The notes below the pieces were generated by a model. The model made no database searches, was not told the DNA's origin, and saw only the letters and a program-made list of their open reading frames with translations. Shown piece after piece: positions 31,516 to 35,332 of a stretch of DNA of 35,332 nt. The first letter of the stretch is position 1; each line of letters begins with the position of its first letter. The position numbers and the translations under genes were made by a program. This stretch comes from an uncultured Lachnospiraceae bacterium (lineage in GTDB: Bacteria; Bacillota; Clostridia; Lachnospirales; Lachnospiraceae), in contig CAJUPI010000030.1 in the NCBI GenBank assembly GCA_910588125.1, positions 1 to 35,332 on the forward strand, read 5' to 3'.

Positions 31516-31575
31516 GTATTACATCCTCCTTCCTGGTGTGTGCCTGTAAGTTTGTTTTGCATGGCACACTTTCGT

Positions 31576-33012
31576 TTATAAGATCTCCCCATTGCTCTCA
31601 ATTACACTCTTATACCACGCAAAAGAATCCTTTTTCTTCCTCTCCAAAGTTCCGTTTCCACGATTATCCTTATCCACATAAATAAAACCATAACGTTTTT
31701 CCATCTCGCCACTACCTGCACTTACCAGATCAATACATCCCCAAGGTGTATAGCCCATAACTGGAACCCCATCCAAAAACATTGCTTTTTTCATTTCCAG
31801 GATGTGTTTTCTTAAATAGTCTGTCCGATAGCTGTCATGAACGGCTCCGTTTTCCAATTTATCATAAGCTCCTAAACCGTTTTCCACAATAAATATCGGT
31901 TTGTGATACCTTTGATGGAGCAGATTCAGTGAATAACGAAGTCCCTGAGGATCGATTTGCCATCCCCAGTCATTTTTTACCACATAGGGGTTGTTTGCCA
32001 CGTAAATTCCGTCTGCTACCTGAATACTGTCCTCAGTTTTTACGCTACTAATGGTACTGCTCATATAATAGCTGATACCGATATAATCCACACGTCCTTC
32101 TTTCAGGCATCTTCGATCATGGTCTGTTATATCCAGGCAAATTCCATGTTCTTTACGGAATGCTTCCATATAGGCGGGATACTCTCCAAAAACATGGAGA
32201 TCCCCATAGTAATACAAACGGTGTTCCATGGCTATTTGAGCCGCAAGTTCATCCTGGGGAGAACAGGTTCTGGGATAAAAAGGCACCATTGCAAGCATAC
32301 ATCCCATTTGAAATTCTGGATTAATTTCGTGGCCAAGCTTTACAGTCATGGCACTTGCAGTCATCTCATAATGTACAGCTTGTTGCAGAACCGTCTGTAC
32401 ATCTTCATCTTTTTGATAAAGGATTCCTGAGTTTGTCCAGCCGCTCCATGGATTTTGAACACTTGCCTGATTGTTGATTTCGTTAAATGTCATCCAGTAC
32501 TTTACTTTATCCTTATACCGGCGCATAACAGTTTCGGCAAATTTAACAAAAAAGCCAATCAGTTTTCGGTTTCTCCATCCCCCATATTTCTCCACAAGGT
32601 AAAACGGCATTTCAAAATGGCTTAATGTGATAACCGGCTCTATATGGTATTTCAGCAATTCATCAAACAGATCGTCATAGAATTGAAGGCCCTCTTCATT
32701 TGGTTTGTCTTCATCGCCATGGGGAAAGATTCTCGTCCATGCGATTGACGTCCGGAAGCACCGAAAACCCATCTCGGCAAATAACCGGATATCCTCTTTG
32801 TACCTCGTGTAAAAATCAATCGCCTCATGATTTGGATAATAGTAGTTTGGCAGTATTCCCTTCGTGATATTGCGATCTTTTCCATTGGCTCCGGCAGTCA
32901 TTACATCGGCTATGGAAACTCCTTTTCCGCCTTTGTTATATCCTCCCTCAAGCTGATGTGCCGCAACTGCGCCGCCCCACAAAAAATCATGTGGAACCTT
33001 TCTTTTTTCCAT
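31576..33012 (-). CDS. 6-phospho-beta-glucosidase (GH1)
   Basis: 478 residues; cleaves the phosphorylated disaccharide delivered by the PTS into glucose 6-phosphate and an aglycone sugar. GH1 start FLWGGAVAAHQLEGG; acid/base Glu178 in MTFNEINNQ; nucleophile Glu377 in IFIVENGLGAYD. The phosphate pocket specific to 6-phospho enzymes is visible as SAGSGEMEKRYGFIYVD (Ser, Lys, Tyr). Length is normal. AAAGGAG lies ten bases upstream of the ATG with a second AGGAGG directly against it. It is first in the operon with IIB, IIC and IIA. A phospho-beta-galactosidase is less likely but not excluded. Confidence 0.93.
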   Translation of the reverse strand: MEKRKVPHDFLWGGAVAAHQLEGGYNKGGKGVSIADVMTAGANGKDRNITKGILPNYYYPNHEAIDFYTRYKEDIRLFAEMGFRCFRTSIAWTRIFPHGDEDKPNEEGLQFYDDLFDELLKYHIEPVITLSHFEMPFYLVEKYGGWRNRKLIGFFVKFAETVMRRYKDKVKYWMTFNEINNQASVQNPWSGWTNSGILYQKDEDVQTVLQQAVHYEMTASAMTVKLGHEINPEFQMGCMLAMVPFYPRTCSPQDELAAQIAMEHRLYYYGDLHVFGEYPAYMEAFRKEHGICLDITDHDRRCLKEGRVDYIGISYYMSSTISSVKTEDSIQVADGIYVANNPYVVKNDWGWQIDPQGLRYSLNLLHQRYHKPIFIVENGLGAYDKLENGAVHDSYRTDYLRKHILEMKKAMFLDGVPVMGYTPWGCIDLVSAGSGEMEKRYGFIYVDKDNRGNGTLERKKKDSFAWYKSVIESNGEIL

Positions 33013-33047
33013 ACCTCCTAATCTCCTTTGAATTGTCTATTCGATTC

Positions 33048-33065
33048 CACATGAGCGCTCATATG
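33048..33065. promoter_or_regulatory. Operator of the beta-glucoside operon
   Basis: CACATGAGCGCTCATATG is an 18-bp inverted repeat with one mismatched pair around a perfect 12-bp core. It covers the predicted transcription start of the glucosidase-PTS operon, a position that blocks RNA polymerase. One or both RpiR regulators encoded just upstream are the likely ligands. Confidence 0.7.
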
Positions 33066-33073
33066 TTATATTC

Positions 33074-33101
33074 ATCATATCATAACACTCTTGTATTTCA
33101 A
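33074..33101 (-). promoter_or_regulatory. Promoter of the glucosidase-PTS operon
   Basis: On the minus strand TTGAAA (33096-33101), a 16-base spacer and TATGAT (33074-33079) with TG one base upstream of the -10. The start would fall near 33067, at the edge of the operator. Confidence 0.6.
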
Positions 33102-33151
33102 TTGCTTTTCGTGTTTTTGACACATAGTAAAGAAAATATCATTTGTTACAT

Positions 33152-33185
33152 AAAAAAAACAGACAGGAGTCCCATCTGTGTTTTT
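33152..33185 (-). terminator. Terminator after the proximal RpiR gene
   Basis: On the minus strand ACAGA and TCTGT (+ strand 33159-33163 and 33175-33179) with GGGA/TCC pairing inside, followed by a run of T. It lies just past the stop of the RpiR gene at 33196-33939 and separates it from the glucosidase promoter. Confidence 0.6.
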
Positions 33186-33195
33186 CAATCACTTA

Positions 33196-33939
33196 TTATT
33201 TGAGGAATTTTCGTATCTCATTGGCCAGTGTTTCCAACAAGTATACCGTAGGAATCTGCGAAACCAGTTCTTTACGTTCGTGTCTGGAGATTCTGGAAAC
33301 TTCTGGCATATAGCAGGAAAAATTCACATCCGACATCTGTGCAACCGGGCAATGTTCGGTATTTGTCACGCTAATCAAGAGTACACCCGCCCTTTTGTAA
33401 CTGTTGATCAGGGAAATAATATCTTCTCCGCTTCCCCATGAGGAGAGGATAAGGATTGCCTGTTTCGTTTCTCCTTTCGGACAGACGGCTCCCCATCCGT
33501 CCTCTGCAGTAAACGCGGCTTTGCCAATGCCCGAAAATAAATATGCGCCATAACGGATCAAATTTTTGCTCTCCCTGTTTCCCGAAAGGATGATTTGGCT
33601 TGCGTCTGCACAAATTTTTGCGGCCTGTGCCATTTTATCTGCAAATATATTATCTTTTGCAGAAGTTTTCATATACTGTATCGCCGGTTCAACATCAAAT
33701 CCTCCGTTTCGGTTGGGCATATCAAGTTCCTGTCTAATTCGGTATTTCAATTCAGTATAACCGGAACATCCGGCTTTTTCACAAAAGCGAAGAACCGTTG
33801 TTGTAGATACTCCAACGCTTTCTGCCATCTGCCGGATATTCATTTCCGACACAGCATCTAAATGAGATACTATAAAATTGTAAACTCTGAATTCGCCTGG
33901 ATTCATTTTCCTAAGCTGTTCATAAGAGAAAACATTCAT
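33196..33939 (-). CDS. RpiR/MurR-family regulator (proximal)
   Basis: 247 residues from the ATG at 33937-33939, which follows GGGAGGTATTCC; a longer frame lacks a site. The N-terminal helix-turn-helix is NIRQMAESVGVSTTTVLRFC then EKAGCSGYTELKY, the standard RpiR fold. The SIS sugar-phosphate isomerase domain follows (about 100-240; IILSGNRESKNLIRYGAYL, ILILSSWGSGEDIISL). Such regulators sense phosphosugars. It is followed by a terminator and then the beta-glucoside operon, so sensing the 6-phospho-disaccharide is inferred. Confidence 0.9.
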   Translation of the reverse strand: MNVFSYEQLRKMNPGEFRVYNFIVSHLDAVSEMNIRQMAESVGVSTTTVLRFCEKAGCSGYTELKYRIRQELDMPNRNGGFDVEPAIQYMKTSAKDNIFADKMAQAAKICADASQIILSGNRESKNLIRYGAYLFSGIGKAAFTAEDGWGAVCPKGETKQAILILSSWGSGEDIISLINSYKRAGVLLISVTNTEHCPVAQMSDVNFSCYMPEVSRISRHERKELVSQIPTVYLLETLANEIRKFLK

Positions 33940-33994
33940 GGAATACCTCCCTTTTCTAACAGATAATTTCCGGAATTTTTGTTTTAACGAAAAG

Positions 33995-34720
33995 TCAGTT
34001 TTCATGATTATATAGTTTTTTTGCCAGAGTTTCAATAATATACAGCACAGGGACTTGTGTTGTTACATTTCTTTCGTTAACACTCCTTTCTGTAACATAG
34101 TAGGAGATATTACAATCTGCCATTTTTGCAAGAACGGAATTAGAATTATTGGTAATAGATATCAGGGGGCATCCTCTCTGCTGAAGATGTGATGCGATAT
34201 AAAGGGTCTGCCTGGTCATCCCGGACTCCGACAAAACGATCATAACCGTACCTTCGGACGGGTTCTGAAGAATCGGCAACCATGGATCATCAATAAACAA
34301 GCTGAAATACCCCACATTAGAAAAATACCGTGCGCCATATTTCCCCAGTATTCCAGAGGTGCCTATACCGATAAATATAATACACTTTGATTTAATAAGA
34401 TACGCATGTGCTTTGTTAAGGCTTTCCTGGAAATCCTGGGAACGGATTCTGGTAATGAAGCTTTGCAGTTCGGTTTCTTTATCGTCTTTCAGTACTTCCT
34501 GCTTTCCCTCAAGATATTCTTTATATTTAATCTTAAATTCACTATACCCCTTAGCATCGCATTTCTTGCAGAAGCGCAGAATCGTTGCCGTCGAAACATG
34601 GGCCATAGCAGCTAATTCCTTGATTGTAATTTTATTAAACTGTTTTTTGTTTTTTACAATACAATCATAAACTAAAAAATCAAGTTCTGTGAACCTTTCC
34701 ATTATTTCTTTTGTAAACAT
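33995..34720 (-). CDS. RpiR/MurR-family regulator (distal)
   Basis: 241 residues from the ATG at 34718-34720, with GGGGGGATTGATT upstream; the frame extends to 34765 without a better site. Helix-turn-helix TIKELAAMAHVSTATILRFC then KKCDAKGYSEF; SIS domain with IIFIGIGTSGILGKYGARYF and IVLSESGMTRQTL. The SIS glycine-rich loop (GIGTSG) is more complete than in the neighbouring paralogue. The two genes are in tandem, 55 bases apart, and clearly diverged. They may form heterodimers or respond to different ligands. Confidence 0.9.
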   Translation of the reverse strand: MFTKEIMERFTELDFLVYDCIVKNKKQFNKITIKELAAMAHVSTATILRFCKKCDAKGYSEFKIKYKEYLEGKQEVLKDDKETELQSFITRIRSQDFQESLNKAHAYLIKSKCIIFIGIGTSGILGKYGARYFSNVGYFSLFIDDPWLPILQNPSEGTVMIVLSESGMTRQTLYIASHLQQRGCPLISITNNSNSVLAKMADCNISYYVTERSVNERNVTTQVPVLYIIETLAKKLYNHEN

Positions 34721-34812
34721 AATCAATCCCCCCATGACGTTTTTCCTTTTTATCGCCCATGTCAAAGATCAGCTTTTCTTTATGTTTTTTGATAGCAGTG
34801 ATGATTCTCTTA

Positions 34813-34840
34813 GATATCCTGTCAGATATGCCAGGATATC
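34813..34840. repeat. Inverted repeat at the KilA-N break point
   Basis: GATATCCTG (34813-34821) and CAGGATATC (34832-34840) are perfect 9-bp inverted copies around a 10-base loop. The structure covers the last codons and the stop of the truncated KilA-N gene and has no T-run, so it is not an obvious terminator. Confidence 0.6.
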
Positions 34841-35070
34841 CATTTCTTAGGTGGCATTATAAATGCATTCGCTCCTGCCTGTTTTCTAAACCCCTCGAAT
34901 TCGAAGGGGTTAAAATCTGGATTATGCAATTCTTCCCAAACGCCCAAAAATTCTATCGTGTTACGATTGCGCATCCAGTTTTGAATCACAAATCTTGGGG
35001 CATCTTCATTTCTATATTTTGCAATATCCGTTAATGAAATAAACTCATTTTCAAAATTTTCGCCATACAC
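34822..35070 (-). pseudogene. Truncated KilA-N domain protein
   Basis: 82 codons from a GTG (35068-35070) with AGGAG just upstream. The sequence ENEFISLTDIAKYRNEDAP, VIQNWMRNRNTIEFLGVWEE and NPFEFEGFRKQAGANAF, PPKKW is the N-terminal half of a KilA-N domain, a DNA-binding module of phage and mobile elements. Intact relatives go on for roughly another hundred or more residues; here similarity stops right after PPKKW and the frame ends in SWHI-stop, inside a perfect inverted repeat. No continuation was found in the other frames downstream. It is probably a mobile-element relic. Confidence 0.75.
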
Positions 35071-35136
35071 ATTCTCCTATTCTCACATCATAAGCCCCTG
35101 CAAAATATCTCTTAAAACACTTATCCTCTGCTTAAT

Positions 35137-35332
35137 CTACAAATCATTTTCTAAGCATTCCTCCTTATCTTCCCACATCTCCCGATACGCTTCTACCTTC
35201 TCTTTCGGCGGATGCTTCCTCGGATGTTTTAATTCTTCTACTGCATTAGGAGTTTTTTGGGTTAATAAAACTACCGTCTCGACTGTCTTTTCGTTGAGCA
35301 ACCGAATTTCATAACCCTCTTGTCCATCATAA
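35137..35332 (-). CDS. C-terminal end of an unidentified protein (cut by window edge)
   Basis: The minus strand is open from the right edge to a TAG at 35137-35139, 64 codons without a start inside the window. It reads YDGQEGYEIRLLNEKTVETV, VLLTQKTPNAVEELKHPRKH, PPKEKVEAYREMWEDKEECL and ENDL. It is charged, helical in its last part and protein-like in codon use. No family is recognised. It lies upstream of the KilA-N relic on the same strand. Confidence 0.55.
   Translation of the reverse strand, partial: YDGQEGYEIRLLNEKTVETVVLLTQKTPNAVEELKHPRKHPPKEKVEAYREMWEDKEECLENDL

Overview
The window looks like chromosomal DNA of a gut-type Clostridia bacterium, most likely Lachnospiraceae. That inference rests on moderately AT-rich coding, strong AGGAGG-type ribosome sites, and families common in that group: a soluble PAS hybrid kinase, a CmpB-type membrane protein, C_GCAxxG_C_C and DUF6882-like proteins, and a lactose/cellobiose PTS with RpiR regulators. 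Only pyrC and a Crp/Fnr regulator lie on the + strand; all other genes are on the - strand.

Region 1 (1-4037) is a decaying accessory patch. It holds a broken C_GCAxxG copy and its intact paralogue, a trace of a low-molecular-weight tyrosine phosphatase, a DUF1311/LprI-like lipoprotein, a frameshifted small ORF, a GNAT acetyltransferase, a small membrane protein, and a DUF6882-like gene cut by an in-frame TGA.

Region 2 (4073-20267) is housekeeping. A MocR regulator is followed by a soluble hybrid histidine kinase, and pyrC diverges from MocR under its own promoter. Next are glgB with a Lys/Ala-rich tail, ppk1, ppx/gppA, pheA and plsC, then a CmpB-like membrane protein and a SpoU/TrmH methyltransferase. 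Glycogen and polyphosphate functions sit side by side.

Region 3 (20324-22433) pairs a Crp/Fnr regulator with a convergent ferredoxin / NapH-like membrane protein / rhodanese-lipoprotein operon. That operon's promoter has a poor -35 and a palindrome centred near -40, as expected for class II activation.

Region 4 (22437-29491) is an island. It starts with a 310-bp nearly palindromic element flanked by a perfect 10-bp direct repeat; shorter relatives lie at 3977-4037 and perhaps 19398-19420. Beyond it is a possible Hsp70 remnant, then a P-loop (CMP-kinase-like) protein fused to a ParB/SerK-like domain, a predicted PD-(D/E)XK protein, and type III restriction (res) and modification (mod) genes. 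A second imperfect palindrome lies upstream of the RM promoter. The combination of type III RM with the two unusual neighbours is the best candidate for an undescribed system.

Region 5 (29530-35332) is a beta-glucoside uptake operon: 6-phospho-beta-glucosidase, PTS IIB, IIC and IIA. Its promoter carries an 18-bp near-perfect operator at the start site, and two tandem RpiR regulators lie upstream. The window ends with a truncated KilA-N gene that breaks inside an inverted repeat, and the C-terminal end of an unidentified gene.

All calls come from reading the sequence and recalling family motifs; no database search was run. No rRNA, tRNA or CRISPR array was recognised.
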